Assembly: GCF_021018805.1 (NCBI RefSeq)
Contig: NC_086248.1
Location: 26,792,922-26,856,921, forward strand
Source of the DNA: Prinia subflava
Taxonomy: Eukaryota; Chordata; Aves; Passeriformes; Cisticolidae
DNA length: 64,000 bases
Direction of reading: 5' to 3'
Below are positions 27,123 to 40,104 of the stretch, piece after piece. The position numbers and the translations under genes were made by a program. Position 1 is the stretch's first letter. Each line of letters starts with the position of its first letter. The notes under the pieces were generated by a model, which saw nothing but the letters and a program-made list of their open reading frames with translations, was not told the origin of the DNA and did not search any database.

Positions 27123-27294
27123 CTTCCATGAAGACAAGGATTTGGCAAGCATTCATTAACATTTATCTCGCAGTTTGTTCCGATGAAACCTCTTTTACAG
27201 TGACATTTGTAGGAACTGATCCCATCAATGCAACTTCCATTGTTGAGGCAAGGAGAAGACATACATTCATCTATATTTACTTCACACCTATCAC
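27123..27294 (-). CDS. EYS: EYS internal exon e (172 bp)
   Basis: The first two bases finish a Gly codon. DRC closes the EGF from exon d. A whole calcium-binding-type EGF follows: NIDEC, CMSSPC (O-glucose consensus), CLNNGSC (O-fucose consensus), SYKCHC and FIGTNC. A further EGF then starts ([14 protein letters not shown]) and is interrupted in the Arg codon next to its third cysteine. The C2-C3 loop of this last EGF is four residues rather than five; human EYS shows the same short loop (CLHGRC) as I recall, so it is not an error. The acceptor is TTTAAACAG. The donor, GGAAG|GTGCCT, is weak, with C at +4 and +5. A solo LTR in the same orientation lies 395 nt upstream. Confidence 0.92.
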
Positions 27295-27688
27295 CTGTTT
27301 AAAAATCCAGAAAATGCAACTAAGCTTTAAATTCTAAACTCAAATCAATTAACAGTATATTTATTAATATTAATATTTCCACATAATTGCTTTTAGTTAC
27401 ATAGATTGTTCACATCGTTCATGATATTCATCAATAAAGAATATCCAACTGGAATTATCTATAGCGTAAATATCAAAAAAGATGGTTATATTGACATATA
27501 TAATGAAAAATTATAAAGTGGTGACATCTGTAGTCATGGTAAGGCAAAAAATGCTTCAAGTACCAGCTTGCAAGCAATGGAGAAATTGTAATTTCAACAT
27601 TAAATATATTACACAGTTATCAGGAAGTTGAATAGCACAGGTTTCTTATAGGAGGAAAACAGAACTAAAATGGTATGTCTTGGTGGTG

Positions 27689-28264
27689 TGTTGGGATCCA
27701 GTCCAAGTCTGCAAGCAAGGGGGCTGTGACACTTCCCCCAGGGTTCCTGAGTGTCTTTGGCACTCATCAGACAATCGGGGTAGAAAAGAATGAGACAGGC
27801 TCCACTTGCCATTCCAAGGATCAAATTTATTAACAGAAACGCAAAGCAAATCAAACTCTAACCAGAGGCAGAAGCAAAGACAACCAGACACAAGCTTACA
27901 GTGACTTACAAACAGGGCAGGTCTCAGAGGAGGGTACAAATCCTTAGCCAACTAGGTACTCTTAGGGGAGGATCATGAGGTGGGGTTTGCAGTACAATGA
28001 CTAATGATGAACACAAAGGGTGGGTAATAATTTGAACCAGCCACTGGGGTGCCCAAGATTAGAGGATTTCCAAAGTGGGAGGGACTGGCACAGGGTAGGA
28101 TTGATGGATGGGTAGGAGGAGTGACTTGAAACAAAGGGTAGATCCAAGGGGTGAGTGACAACTATATAAAGGGGTACAGTTAGGACTAAACCAACTACAC
28201 AAGGAAGGGGGGATGGTACAAAATAAACCATTTAAGGTACTCAAATCAGAAAAAACACACCACA
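27689..28264 (-). mobile_element. Solo LTR (ERV, 6-bp target duplication), reverse orientation
   Basis: The element is 576 bp. On the minus strand it begins TGTGGTGTG at 28264 and ends CCCAACA at 27689, so it has TG...CA ends. Exact gtggtg copies flank it at 27683-27688 and 28265-28270; a 6-bp duplication is typical of class II (ERVK-like) elements. A minus-strand AATAAA lies at 27831-27826 and a TATATA-type box near 28166. There is no internal retroviral sequence, so it is a solo LTR. It has the same orientation as EYS and lies 395 nt upstream of exon e. Confidence 0.82.
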
Positions 28265-28959
28265 GTGGTGGTCTAATTTCCGTCCATCATTCTCTTTCAA
28301 TGTGACTGTCATTTAATTTGATATCTATCTTCTTTGTTAATCCTTTTTCAAAGTATGAAAACTTTTAATTGAAATAATCTTGCTGAATACAACCAAATGT
28401 TCTGTAAAGTTGGTATGAGACAGACTGTAATACCACACAACAAACAATTTGCTTAAAATATCACCTGTAAACTTTTTCATAGCTCAGACTGTGCCAGATG
28501 TGGGCTGAAGACACCTCTTTGAGCTCTGCTTTACAGACCATGCTTACCTTGCTAGAAATAATTTCTTCACACATGGAAGAAAAGGGAAAAGTACCTCACA
28601 CATACCATGTGGAGGGTGTTAATGTATTGATGGCAACCTGGAGGTTCCCCCATGTCAGGAGGCAAGGAAATGCCAACGATATGAGAAGACTAATATAGAC
28701 TAATAAGAGTGACACTAAGATGAAAAGAAGACAATAATTCTCCTACTCTTTCAAGTCATCCATTCATGGGAAGTATCACTCTGTCTCATATCTTAATAAG
28801 GAAAACTCAGCAGCCTTTTCCAGTTCCTGCTTTATATTCAACCCACTTCACAACTAATGATGCTTCAGCCTTTCTTGGAGCTCATTTGCAGAATTCTACA
28901 ATTGCATCCTACTCTAGAGATTTTCACATCTTCCATCAAGACTTTCACCTGCATCTTGA

Positions 28960-29285
28960 ATCATGTGTTCACTGTTGGGCCCTCAACTCCAGAAAAGGGC
29001 AACAAAGCTGTGAAGGGTCTGGAGCACAAGTCCTATGAGTGACTGAGGGAGCTGGGGTTGATTTGCCTGGAGAAAAGGAGACTCTACAACTACCTGAAAG
29101 GTGGTTGTAGTGAGGTAGGGGCTTGTCTCTTCTCCAGGTAACAAGTGGCAGAATGAGAGGAAATGACCCTCAAGTTGCACTAGAAGAAGTTTAGATTGGA
29201 ATTAGAAAAACTTTCTTCACTGAAAGGGTGATCAGACACTGAAACAGGGTGCCCAGGGAAGTGGTGGAATCTTCATCCTGAGATC
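28960..29285 (+). mobile_element. CR1 LINE fragment, plus orientation
   Basis: The segments around agtcctatgagtgactgagg, gagctggggttgatttgcct, ggagaaaaggagactc and cactgaaacagggtgccc follow CR1 3'-region order. The extreme 3' end is missing. Confidence 0.85.
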
Positions 29286-29344
29286 TGAAGTTTGAAAATA
29301 CATATATTCTGGCTTGTTTACTTCTTATCAGACTCATAAGAAGA

Positions 29345-29380
29345 TATAATAGAATTTATAAATATAATAGAATTTATAAA
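29345..29380. repeat. 18-bp tandem duplication
   Basis: The unit tataatagaatttataaa occurs twice head to tail (29345-29362 and 29363-29380). Confidence 0.85.
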
Positions 29381-30939
29381 TACATTATATAGTATATAAG
29401 TTTATACATTTCAGGAATATATGAAACTTCTACATACAAAATGTGTAATTAATTCATTATTAGGATTAAAGACTGACGAAGATGAAAACTCTTCAATTCT
29501 ATTTCTTTCTTTTTTTAATAAAAGATAAAAAAATATTTGAATGTCATTTGAGAAGATAAAAGTTCAAGATACGAATTTATGAGAATTGATTAATTTGAAA
29601 AAATGAAAAGGAAGAACACAGAATTTTGTGCAACAATAAAGTTAAATATGTTCTTCCTGGAAAAGAAAAACAATTGCATGATAAAAAAGCAATTGATTGG
29701 TGAGAGCATACTCAAAACTGGAAAAGAATAATAAATTAGCAAGCTATATTAATTTATACATAGAAAAAAAAGAAAAAGGAAGTTGAACTTTTTCCGATAA
29801 CTAAAATTTTTTTGTCCTGTTGAAAATAGAAAGAACTGAGAGAAAAGGAGAGATTTCCTTTCAGAATTGCTCAGCAGCACCTAGTTCCCTTGTTCAAGCC
29901 AATTTTGGTATCAAACATTATTAGATTATTGACAACTACTTGTGACCATTCCAGGAGATTTCATAATAGACAGATGTGACTCAAAAGATCAGTTAATAGG
30001 TTAATCATATGTATAACGAATAATGAAGTCAATTAATGTACATTAACAAAAAATCTATAGTATAAATCTAAGGAATGAAAATTAAAAAACATGAGCAAAA
30101 ATACTAAAAAAACATATTGCGGAGCATATTCCAGTTAGGGAAAGCAAATCAGTTTTTTATTAAATAATTTGTTAGAAATTTGAAACCATACCTAAAAATA
30201 GTAACTGACTTCAAAGAACAATAACTCATTTTGTCACACTGACATTAATCTTGTGAAAAGTATAAGGTCCTTTCAACATCATTTTAGTATTGTCTCATTA
30301 AACCTGTTATGAGTAAATAATCTGTTAACAAAAGTTTTCTATGTGTACTGCATTGAAAACTAGGGCTGATAAGGTCACTGAGCTTGTTTTTGTTGATTTC
30401 ATCTTAAGTAAGATTTACTATAGCTTAGTGACTAATACCAGAGATTTAGATTTTCTATTTCTATTTTAATTTGTGTCAGTAATTGACTTATTTCAGGCAA
30501 TTATTTCACGTATATCAAGTCAAATTAAATTTGTCCCTGATTGGACTGCAGTAAATTTGAAAGGTTGCAACCTATTTTGAAGTATCTTTTGCCTGGTTTA
30601 GACAAGGTTTGATTTCCACTACAGAGAACTTTATAAGATAAGATTAGACCACAGGAAACAAAGTAGCTAAAACAATTAAAAATTTTAATTTCCTTGGTCT
30701 TAAACTTTGACAACATTTGTTTTCATTAAATATCAATTTGGGATCTTAGATATTTATGCATGGACCTTGAGAACTATATCTTCCCATTAAATTTAAAAGT
30801 GAATACAAGAGCCAGAGGGATAAAATATAAAAACATCACCGGTAACCTGCACTATTATTTAGATATTTGAACTTTAGACTGGAGCGTGATTTCTTTCTTC
30901 TCTTTGTTTGAAGGAACATGATGCTGATACTTTCTTATT

Positions 30940-31230
30940 CCACGAGTCTTGGGCTCTGCTTGGGTTTCCATTTATACGCTATCCAGCAATAGCCTGGCGG
31001 TGCTGCCCAGACACCTCACCCTGTCAAAACCCTGTGGTGTGGGTGGGGATGTCACCCCCTCCCCAGCACAGCCATCCCAGAGCCGAAGCTGGAGCAGAGC
31101 AGGCAGCAGCCACTGCTCCAGCACAGGGCTTAAAACAGCGACCTGATCAAGCCATGGGGAGGTCGAGCCTTTGCACTGCTGGATCAGTGCACAGCTGGGG
31201 CAGCCCCCTGCTGAGGGCAGAAATATTTAC
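30940..31230. other. Isolated GC-rich patch, unclassified
   Basis: About 290 bp of G+C-rich sequence in an AT-rich intron, with phrases such as ctggagcagagcaggcagc. It includes an open plus-strand frame (within 30908-31273) with low-complexity Pro/Ala/Gln content that does not look like a known protein. It could be a decayed LTR or other repeat. I cannot name it. Confidence 0.4.
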
Positions 31231-33847
31231 TGAAATACAAAATGAAGAAATCAAGCTACACCTAAAGATATAGCAGTTAAGAACTGAGATTTAGTTGACA
31301 GCTGAATAAACTTACAAAAAGGGATATAGAACAAGACAAACCTGAAGATCATGCAAGTAAAATCTATTAACTCATGTCTCAGTATTGGAAATATCATAAG
31401 AAAATTCACATAGTTGTCAATATTTCCAGAGGGGACAATGCCACATTGTCACACTGTAGCTGGGCAAGCTGCAAATATCAATTTAATAGCTATGACTTCT
31501 TAATTTTGATTTTAAGAACATAAGATTTAGTGTGTTCAATTACTTTATTATAACTGAGGAAAACTTTTAAAACTTAAAGGTAACTGTAAACTTGTAAGTG
31601 AAAGACAATTTACAAGAAACAACCTAGGTCTCATTTGAACTTATATAGCTCAATATGGAGCAAATAATTGTATTGTATGTTGCACTGAATCTAATATATA
31701 TATATTTCCTATATTTCCCATAATAGTGTAAACACACTCACATATCTTACAGATAAAAAAAAAAGTTTTATCCATTATGGTCATTGTTTATTACTTTGAC
31801 ATTGTGATATTAAATGGCATGTAAAAGAAAATTGAAATAAGCAAAATTTGAAGAGCTGTACATGTGTTAAAGGCATAAAGAAAATATGTTCTAAAGTATC
31901 ATCACTCTAAAGTAATCTAGGTATAGCTTTGTGTAAAAAAAAAAAAATAATTCCAAATTGCTCTATGAATGCCTCCAGGATACAATAATATTAAAATTCA
32001 TTATTACTATTATTCCTATTAATATTATCATTATTACTAGTAGTATTAGTACTTTTGATTTTCTTCTCTATTAGGCATATTTTATGCTGTATGTAACAGT
32101 CATATTTAAAACTGATGTGCATTTTTTGGTCAAATGACAATAAAAGTTTGCTGTTCAACAAAAGACTCCACTTCTATTTCTCTTCTTGAGACACAAGAAA
32201 TCACATTTACTATGAGCAAAGCAATGTATTATTTGCATTACAGTTTAAATGTTCCATCAAATATGAGACCTATTCTGTGCTTGGAGGTTTTCCAGATCCA
32301 GCTGGACAAAGACTTGACCATCCTATTCTGATATCATAGAGAAAACTGATTTCAGCAAGCAGGTGGACTAAAAAGCTCAGAAGAACCCTTCCAACTTGAT
32401 TTATTCTGATTCAAGAATGAATTTTCCCCTGTATAGCTTGACCCAGTAATCTAGTTAGTGACAAAATGCATAGGATCAGAAGTACGATGTGGGTGCATGG
32501 AAGCAGATGAAAATGCACAAGAATGTGATGATGATATATGAAAAATTACTTGTGACTAGTATGTATTTTATTATACCCTCATATTTTTCTTACGCTTTTT
32601 AATAAAAATATGGTCAAATTCAACCTCTCCCAAAAAAATCCAAAAAGATGCTATCATGGCCATATTTTTGGAAATAAGAAACTCATCTTTACAGTAACTG
32701 TTTTAAGGTATAGCATGTTGTGTTCTGCAAAGTGAAACCACCTGTCAGTAGGCATTGCTTTAGATATTTATTGTTGTGGCTGACTGAAACATCCACTGGT
32801 TTTTAATTGAGGAATTTCTTGTTTCTGTCTTACTAATTTTCTTCTTTCTTTCTAACTAGTTCCCAGTTGTGGGTTAGGAATCATATTACCCAATTTTATG
32901 CTGCCACTGGAACCATGCTGCCTCTTTCCCCCCTCAAACTGGAGACACAAAAGGCAAAGACCAAGAGTTGAGACAAGAAAAAATTACCAGTGAGATAAGG
33001 AAATTAACAATAACAACAAAAATGTTAATAACAGAATGTACAAGAATGAGAAAAAATTTAAATGGAAAGCCCATGAAAATAAACAAATACTGGACAGTTT
33101 TCCCCACTAGGTTTTCTTGACTGGAAGGAACCTCTTCTCCACAGAGACTCCCTTTCCTCCTGCTCCCAGCAATGACCTGAAGTGGTATAAAATAACAACC
33201 CAGCCTTAGTCATATCCTTTTCTAGCTACTGCAAACTTAACCTTGTCCTGCCTGAAACAAGTCAAGAATTTTCAGTGCACAGTAAAACAAACTGCAGCAT
33301 GAGAAATAATTATTGAAATGTTCTTATATAATTTAAAGTATTTTATTTTAGAAATACTACAATAATTTAATATAAAAGATACTAAGTACATTTACAACTT
33401 ACACAAAGCTCAAAGAAATATCATAGAATCACAGAAGAATAGACTGGCATTATGATATGTAATATTCTTTTGTGGTGTTTTCACATTAGAGCTACTTAAA
33501 TGTTCCTTTGTCTCTTGTCTCTTGTGTATTTGTAGCAGATTTGTGTGGAAATTGAGATTTCAATCCCCTGGGCCTTGGTAACTCTTACAAGATAGAGACT
33601 TCTTTAAAGCATACACAATGACATACTTGAATACATTCAAAGGTCCCTCCAAAGTTACACTGGATGAAAAGTACAAAGACTCTCCTAGTTAGCAGTAATA
33701 GTTAGGGAACAACTCTAACAGTTATATCAGGACTTTCTCCAATTTTTGTAGGTATAATTAATGAGAAACACTATTCTTTTTCTCTAGTAGTCCTAGATAG
33801 TTAAAATTCTCACCTCCCAGTTTATGATAATAAGATCTAGATATAAT

Positions 33848-34316
33848 CACACAGAATTGAAGAATTTTTAAGGTTGAAAAAGATCTCTTAGTTTGAGTCC
33901 AACCATTAACCTACCACCACTCTGTTCAATGCTACACCATATCTGCAAGTGCCGCACTCCTATGCATTTTGAACACTTCCAGGGATGGTGGGTCCACCAC
34001 TCCCTGAGCAATCTGTTCTAGTGCTTGGCCATCCCTTCAGTGAAGACTTTTTCCTAGTATCCAATCTAAATCTCCCCTGGCACAACTTGAGACCTTTTCT
34101 TCTCATTCTGTCACTTGTTACCTGGGAGAAGAGACTGAGCTGCTCCTCATAAGACTTATGCTTGAGATCCTTCACCAGCTTCACTGCCCTTCTCTGGACA
34201 TGTTCCAGCACCTCAATGTCCTTCTTGTAGTGAGAGGCCTGGAACTGAACACATACTTTGAGGTATGGCCTCACCAGTGATGAGGAAGTGCTCACTTGCT
34301 TCATCAGTCCTCACTT
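33848..34316 (-). mobile_element. CR1 LINE fragment with 3' end, reverse orientation
   Basis: Begins cacagaattgaagaattttt and continues with gagtccaaccattaacc, cttccagggatggtgggtcc, ggacatgttccagcacctc and ggcctggaactgaacac, all reverse-complement CR1 3'-region signatures in order. The 114-residue open frame across it is element sequence, not a host gene. Confidence 0.87.
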
Positions 34317-35262
34317 AACCACAAGGTCTCAAATATCCTCTCAGGATAGTCCTATGCTCTGAATTCTTCATTTGAAGCAAAAGCTTTTCAGGAAAGGATT
34401 CTACATATGCTTTACCCTTAGACATTCATCTCATACATTATATTTATGTTGCCTATTTCTTTTACTATCTGTTTAACTGGGCATTGTCTCAGTTCTATTA
34501 AATATTTCCGTTCTGTTTAATAGTTCGTGTTTGTTCTAAGAAAGATACTTACATGCCGTATATAGCATCTAAAACATAAGGCAAACCACAGAACTTCTCA
34601 GCAGCACTTCCATAACCAGGATACAATGTTTAACATTGATTCTATTCTTGTGTGGTATGGTTTCCTGAAGGAATTCTTGTTGTTGTTATTATTATTACCA
34701 TCATCGTAATTTAATTGCAGCAACAAGACAGAAATTACAAGAACAGTGTCAATATTCTTGGATGTCTAAGAAAAATCCATTTTTTTGAGAGATGCAACCA
34801 GATTTTTCATGAAATCCATAGGGAAAGTTAGGTGCTGAAGGACTTCAGAAACTAGAAATCTGAAGAAAGAGCTACTAGCATATGTCTAGGTAGTGCATTA
34901 GAGAGTTCGACTCCCTAGGAAAGATATTCTGAGCACTGGAACTGCTTAATGCATGTTCACAATGGCTTTACTGCTATGTCTTTGAGGAGAAAAATTACCC
35001 TGGGGCTGGCTGCACCATTCTGTTGCAGCTATTTTTATTTTCTTCCATTCAAAATAACTTGCAAATTTTGAAATGTGACAATACAATATGCTTATTGCTG
35101 TCAGTTATTTGAGTCTATCACCTTCCTCCATTTTCAGTAATGAATTAAAATTGTTCTCAAATGTTTCTAGACCTACTTGAAATGGAGCATTTCACATAAA
35201 TTGGCAGAATGCATACATGTCTTATACTGGATATTTTATATTGAAAATATTTCTTCTAGATT

Positions 35263-35330
35263 TTGTTTGTTTGGGTGGTTGGTTTGGTGATTTTCTTTCA
35301 AGTCTTGTTTGGGTTTTTTTCTTATTTGGT
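35263..35330. repeat. T/G-rich low-complexity tract
   Basis: Made of tttgtttgtttgggtggttgg-type units, the complement of the A/C tracts found elsewhere in the window. Confidence 0.7.
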
Positions 35331-36599
35331 ATAAATTATTATTATTATTAAACAGACTAGCCACAGAAAGAAAGAGAATGTGAGGGAGAATAAATCATCA
35401 TAATCTTACATTATATGCAAGAATTGGATTCAAGGCTTTTTTCAGGTCAGCTTGGAGTAATGTATGCAAAAAGGAGCAGAAGTTGTTTGAAACCCTTTAT
35501 TAATTTAGTAACCACTGTGAATGAGCAAGAAACTTGCAGGAAAGTGTGACAATCAAATTGAGATTTTTTGCTAATCCATGATACCACTTGAGGCAGTGGG
35601 TACAATGGGAAATGGGTCTAAGTTCTAACCTGTGCATGAACACTGTCCCTTTTATTATGAAGTGGTGTTTCCTATGTAGCTGCTAATCTTAAAGAAAATT
35701 AATAAATAATTGCTATTTCTTTTAAGCAGATAAAAGTAAGAAACAGAGCTTATTTTAATCCTCTTTTACTGACTTCTATAAATCCAGAAAAAGAAGCTAG
35801 TTCTGTTTTAAGATAAATAGTAATAAACTGTAGAACACGTTGGTGAAATCATCTTAGAATTGTTGTACTAAATAAATTTAAATTAGATAGTAACGAGCAT
35901 GAAGAACAAACACTTCACATTTAGATATTCCTTGTCAAAAGACCATGGTTTTTCTCGCTAAAGATGCAGACCTGTAACCCAAAACAATTATATTTTACAA
36001 AACAAGGGGATTGTATTGTCATTCAAGTTCCTAATCACAGATTTTATTTGTATACACAGTGAGAGTTTCTGTTGCCAAATTCTCATTATGAATGGAATAT
36101 AGGATTGCATATTTTGAGCATAATCTGTAAAAAAGTTAAGTAATCATTGACTTTGTCTTCTTAAGGACTAGAGACTTTGAACACACTATTGAGACCTTTC
36201 TTCTTACAAATAGGACTTCCAGCTGTTCAGTAACTTCATTTCTTTGAAACTATACTTTTCTCTACCTCTAGTTGGAGGTCACAGCAATTTGGTATGATAA
36301 CTTTTACTGACCACATGAAAGAATTTTTCCTCAAATATGAAAATATATTCTGGACTTTCCTCTCCTGCTGCTAAAGCTGCAAATAAAATATTTTAAATCA
36401 AGGTATGGAAAAATCACATCCAAAAAGTGAACTTGGGTTGAACACAATAATCTAACTTGGTTTCTGTTGTGGTATACAGAACCCTGTGCCAAAAATATTT
36501 TGGTACTCAATTCTTGTATTTATTTCCTGTAATTCAGTATCCTATGGACTTAATCGGGAAGTGCTGAGAAGGTTGGTTTATGTCCCTGAGAGATTATTT

Positions 36600-37497
36600 G
36601 TAAATATGTCTGACACATGGGGACTGGAGAAGGTTCTCAGTGACTAGGAAGAGAAAACATAGATCTTATCACTCCCATAAGAGCTGAAAGGATGATCTGG
36701 GAAGCAACAAGTCAGTAAATTTCAGTTTAATCTAATCATGGAGAGTATCCTGGTGGAAGCCACTTCAGCGTGAACGGAACATGTGGAACATACATGGAAC
36801 AACCATAGATTGAGGGTGGTCCTGCAGAGAACTTGGCAATACTGGTGGAAGAAAGATTGGACATGAGCTATCAATATGTACTTGCAGCCAGAAAGTCAGT
36901 GGTGTCCTCAGCTGCACCAAAAGTAGTGTGGTCAGCAGGGTGAGGGAAGGGATTTTTCCCCTCTACTCCCCTCTGGTGATACCTCACCTGGAGTGCTGCA
37001 TCCAGCTCTGGGCTCTTAGCTCAGGATCGGTGTGAGACCTTTTGGAATAGTTCTAGAGGAAGTCATAAAAATAATCAGGGGGCTGGAACACTTAGGAAGA
37101 AAGCCTGAGAAGCTGGGGTTGTTTACCCTGGAGAAAGAAGAGTAGGCTCAGAGGAGACCTTATTACAAACTTTCAATACTTAAAGAGGGCTTATAAGAAA
37201 GATGGAAACATACATTTTAATAAAACTTGTTGCAATAGGACAAGGTGTAATTTTTTAAACTAGAAGAGGGCAGATTCAGACTAGATGTAAGGGAGAAATT
37301 TTTTACAATGAGGGTGATGAAGCACTGGAACAGGTTGCCTAGATGTGGTAAGTACTCCATCCCTGAAAGCATTCAAATCCTGGCTGGACAAGGCTCTGAG
37401 TAACATGATTGAGTTGAAAATGTTCCTGCTCATTGCAGGGGGTTTAGACTAGGTAATCTTTACAGATCACTTCCAACCCAAACTGTGGTTCTATTCG
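36600..37497 (+). mobile_element. CR1 LINE fragment with 3' end, plus orientation (about 0.9 kb)
   Basis: The best-preserved CR1 in the window. In order: catggagagtatcctggtgg, caatactggtggaagaaag, ctctggtgatacctcacc, ggagtgctgcatccagctc, cactggaacaggttgcc, ggctctgagtaacatg, and the 3' end ending in aaactgtggttctatt. There is a probable internal deletion near 36790. It has no intact frame. Confidence 0.88.
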
Positions 37498-37504
37498 TTT
37501 ATCA

Positions 37505-37800
37505 AGGGACAACCACATCTGAATAATCTGGCTGCCCTTTATGATGAAATGATTAGGTTTGTGGAAGAAGAGCTGGAGTTCTTTGAAGTGTATGTCACTT
37601 ATCATGATTTCAACATGGCTTTGACACTGTCTCCCAAAATACTCTTGTACACAAGTACACAAGTTAGGACTTTATAGTCTGTAAGGGTGGACAACTAGAC
37701 TGGTGAAAGGTTGGTTGTAGTGAATTGATCATATTCTGTCAGGAGGCCTGTTAAAAAAGGAGTATCCTCAACTCTGCCATGAGGCTTAGAACATTGGAAG
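37505..37800 (+). mobile_element. CR1 LINE fragment (ORF2 region), plus orientation
   Basis: The segments around tggctgccctttatgatg and ggctttgacactgtctccc match the CR1 ORF2 stretch 'gtggccttctatgatgg ... tttgacactgtc'. This part lies upstream of the neighbouring fragment in CR1 order but follows it here, so it is a separate insertion or a rearrangement. Confidence 0.7.
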
Positions 37801-38171
37801 GTTTAAGACTGGTCTTTAGTCATAAAACTTGAAGAAAGAAAACTTTTGTCACAAGGTCCTCTTCCCTACTGAGAAATAGATCCACTTTTGTTATTGGCCT
37901 TGGTTTTTGCTCCCAATGTATATATAAAAGGCTTCCTTGTGCCTTTGCACATTTTCTCTATTCTCAGCTCTAGTTTAGCTTTTCCGTTTCTAATTTCAAT
38001 TCTAAACACTTGGACAATGACTTTATATTCCTCCTAAGTAGCCCTTTCCTTTCAGTGCTCCTTTCACAGAATGTGTGGTTCCTTTCTGCATCTGAGATCA
38101 GTCAGGTGTTTCCTATCATCCTGTAGGCCATACCTTCTTGAACATTCTCTTCCATGAACAAGTAGCAGCAC

Positions 38172-38760
38172 TGTCTTGGGTTGAAAAATGTAACCAAAAA
38201 CGTGTATTCTATTCTCATCTGCTGAAGTTGGTTGGGAAACATTGTTCCTTATCTCTCGTAACTCTAGGGGTGGAAAGAGGGCAGATGCCTCCTGTTAATG
38301 GGACACCTGATAACACCAGATAAGGCAGTGCCTCCTTATCTCTTCCTCCACCCATCCTCCTCCGAGGGACATCACCTGTGAATGGGCCATTTAAGGCCTC
38401 TCACATGACTGATAACATCACCTCATTCCATTGTGAGATGCTCCACCCAGTGGGAGGAGCCAAAGCCTTTCCACCGGGATAAAACCAGCAATCCCAAACA
38501 CCAGGGGAGCCTGTTCCACTGGATTCCCAGAGGACGACTGGAGCCTTTTTGTGAGGATCATCTCTACTCCAATGGAGCCACATCTGTCACTCTGAAAGGA
38601 CTTATTTCAGGCTGCTTCCAACACCCTGACCAACAGGGTGTCAGGTTTGCATTCTGACTATTGCATTTATTTTATTTTTATCATTCTTGTTGTTTGTTCT
38701 CTCTCTATTAAATTGCATTTCTGACTTGAGTCTCACTGGTTTTGCTTCCAAACCAGTACA
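38172..38760 (+). mobile_element. Solo LTR (ERVL-like), plus orientation
   Basis: The element is 589 bp, starting TGTCTTGGGTTG and ending CCAGTACA, so it has TG...CA ends. The flanks are agcac (38167-38171) and agcag (38761-38765), a 5-bp target duplication with one mismatch, the length typical of ERVL-type elements. Inside are a TATA-like gggataaaacc near 38478, the phrases ctctactccaatggagcc and cactctgaaaggactta, and an ATTAAA at 38707-38712. These match a common avian LTR family. No internal retroviral genes flank it. It is antisense to EYS. Confidence 0.8.
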
Positions 38761-40104
38761 AGCAGCAATGGAGCAAAGCTGCCACCACACTAAGACTTAA
38801 CTATTTGAACTATGTTTTAAGACTCTATTTAGTAGGCCATAAGTCACTTTGAGAGAAAAAAGAATGTTTGTGTCCTGACCTTGGCTCTCAGGAGAGACAG
38901 CTAGCAGTCCAGACTTGTCATTTCAAGCTAAATACTCAGTGAGGATTATAATACAATAACCTTATGTTACAATAACTTCACCAATGTTATAGGTTCTTCT
39001 TGGCCTGGGAAATCTCTGCTGAATTGTATTCAAGCTCAACAAGTCCCGGAAAAGTGCCCCCTCCTTTCCTCACAAATCAGACTAGACATTATAGCACCTC
39101 TCAGAAAAATGCATAAAGCAAATTTGTGCCCTTATTATGGTGTGTTCACCAAACCTAAAGTTTCTAAAGTTCACCAAATTTACGTAAATGCTCTAAAATT
39201 TTAACCAAAAGACAGACACCACAAACTCTACATTTAGCACAGAAATGCAAATCAGACTCCGTTTTGAATTTGTTCCCAGTGTGCCAGTCATTTTTGACCT
39301 CTTTATATATGAGCTGCCTCTTGCTTTAACATCTCAGGGAGAATGCCATTAGATTCCTCCTTTCTGACTAAATAAGTAGTCACTTCAGTTAGTAGTGTAA
39401 TTACTCTTCTTCCACTGGATATCAATAGCAAGAAATGCAAGCAGAGGCTTGGGGAGTGCAGATGCAATCACTACCAGAGCTGACTGTCAGTAGAAAGCTG
39501 TAAAAACAGTTGAGAAGGTCAAAAAGATAAACTTCTTTCCCTTTTAACTGATTAGATTTTGTGGGACTTTTTTTATTGGGTCAACCTATTGTATGAAAAG
39601 TGGAGCAGAGTTTTTATTGTCACTTAGATAAGATGAACTGCAGGTTATGAGCCTGATGATAAGAAAGACTGGATCTCAAAAATGATGTAAAAGATAAAAG
39701 ACAAGCTGAGTTATTTAAGCCAAGATTTTTACTTCATTTACCATATAACTTAAGTACACACTTAGTCACTTCCAAATTTCAGTTTGTACACATCTCAGAG
39801 AGAAGATAGGACAGAGAGAAGAAAGGGCAGATCTGTACTTAACAGAATAACTATTTAGAGCTAAGGAATAATTACTGCTCTGCAGAAATGACTGAAATCA
39901 GTGGCTTCATGGTACTTCATCAGTTTTTGGCATATTTTGGATGATAGCCAGTAATTGGCAGTTTGAATGACAATTTTGAATTTGTATAGCTCATTTTAAA
40001 ACACATTCTATTTTAGCCACTGAAATCTTATTTTCAATATTGACTGGAAGTTAGAAAGTGTTGATGAAGGAGATGCAAGGCACCTTTTCTGAGAAGAGAC
40101 CAGG

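Noticed and set aside
27609..28244. Frames of 61-101 residues on the minus strand
   Set aside because: They lie in the solo LTR at 27689-28264; LTRs of this kind do not encode protein.
32760..33270. Possible further LTR or ERV fragment
   Set aside because: A few phrases are reminiscent of avian LTR text, but I could not find TG...CA ends, a poly(A) signal in a sensible place, or a target duplication.
33960..34304. 114-residue minus-strand frame
   Set aside because: It is the sense strand of a CR1 3' region; the peptide (for example [17 protein letters not shown]) is typical CR1 read-through.
37444..37662. Minus-strand frame starting MCTCVQEYFGRQC, which looks like the end of an EGF domain
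   Set aside because: The exons on either side (d and e) join in frame and match human EYS order with nothing missing. The DNA here is CR1 ORF2-like on the plus strand, and there are no flanking splice sites in a fitting phase.
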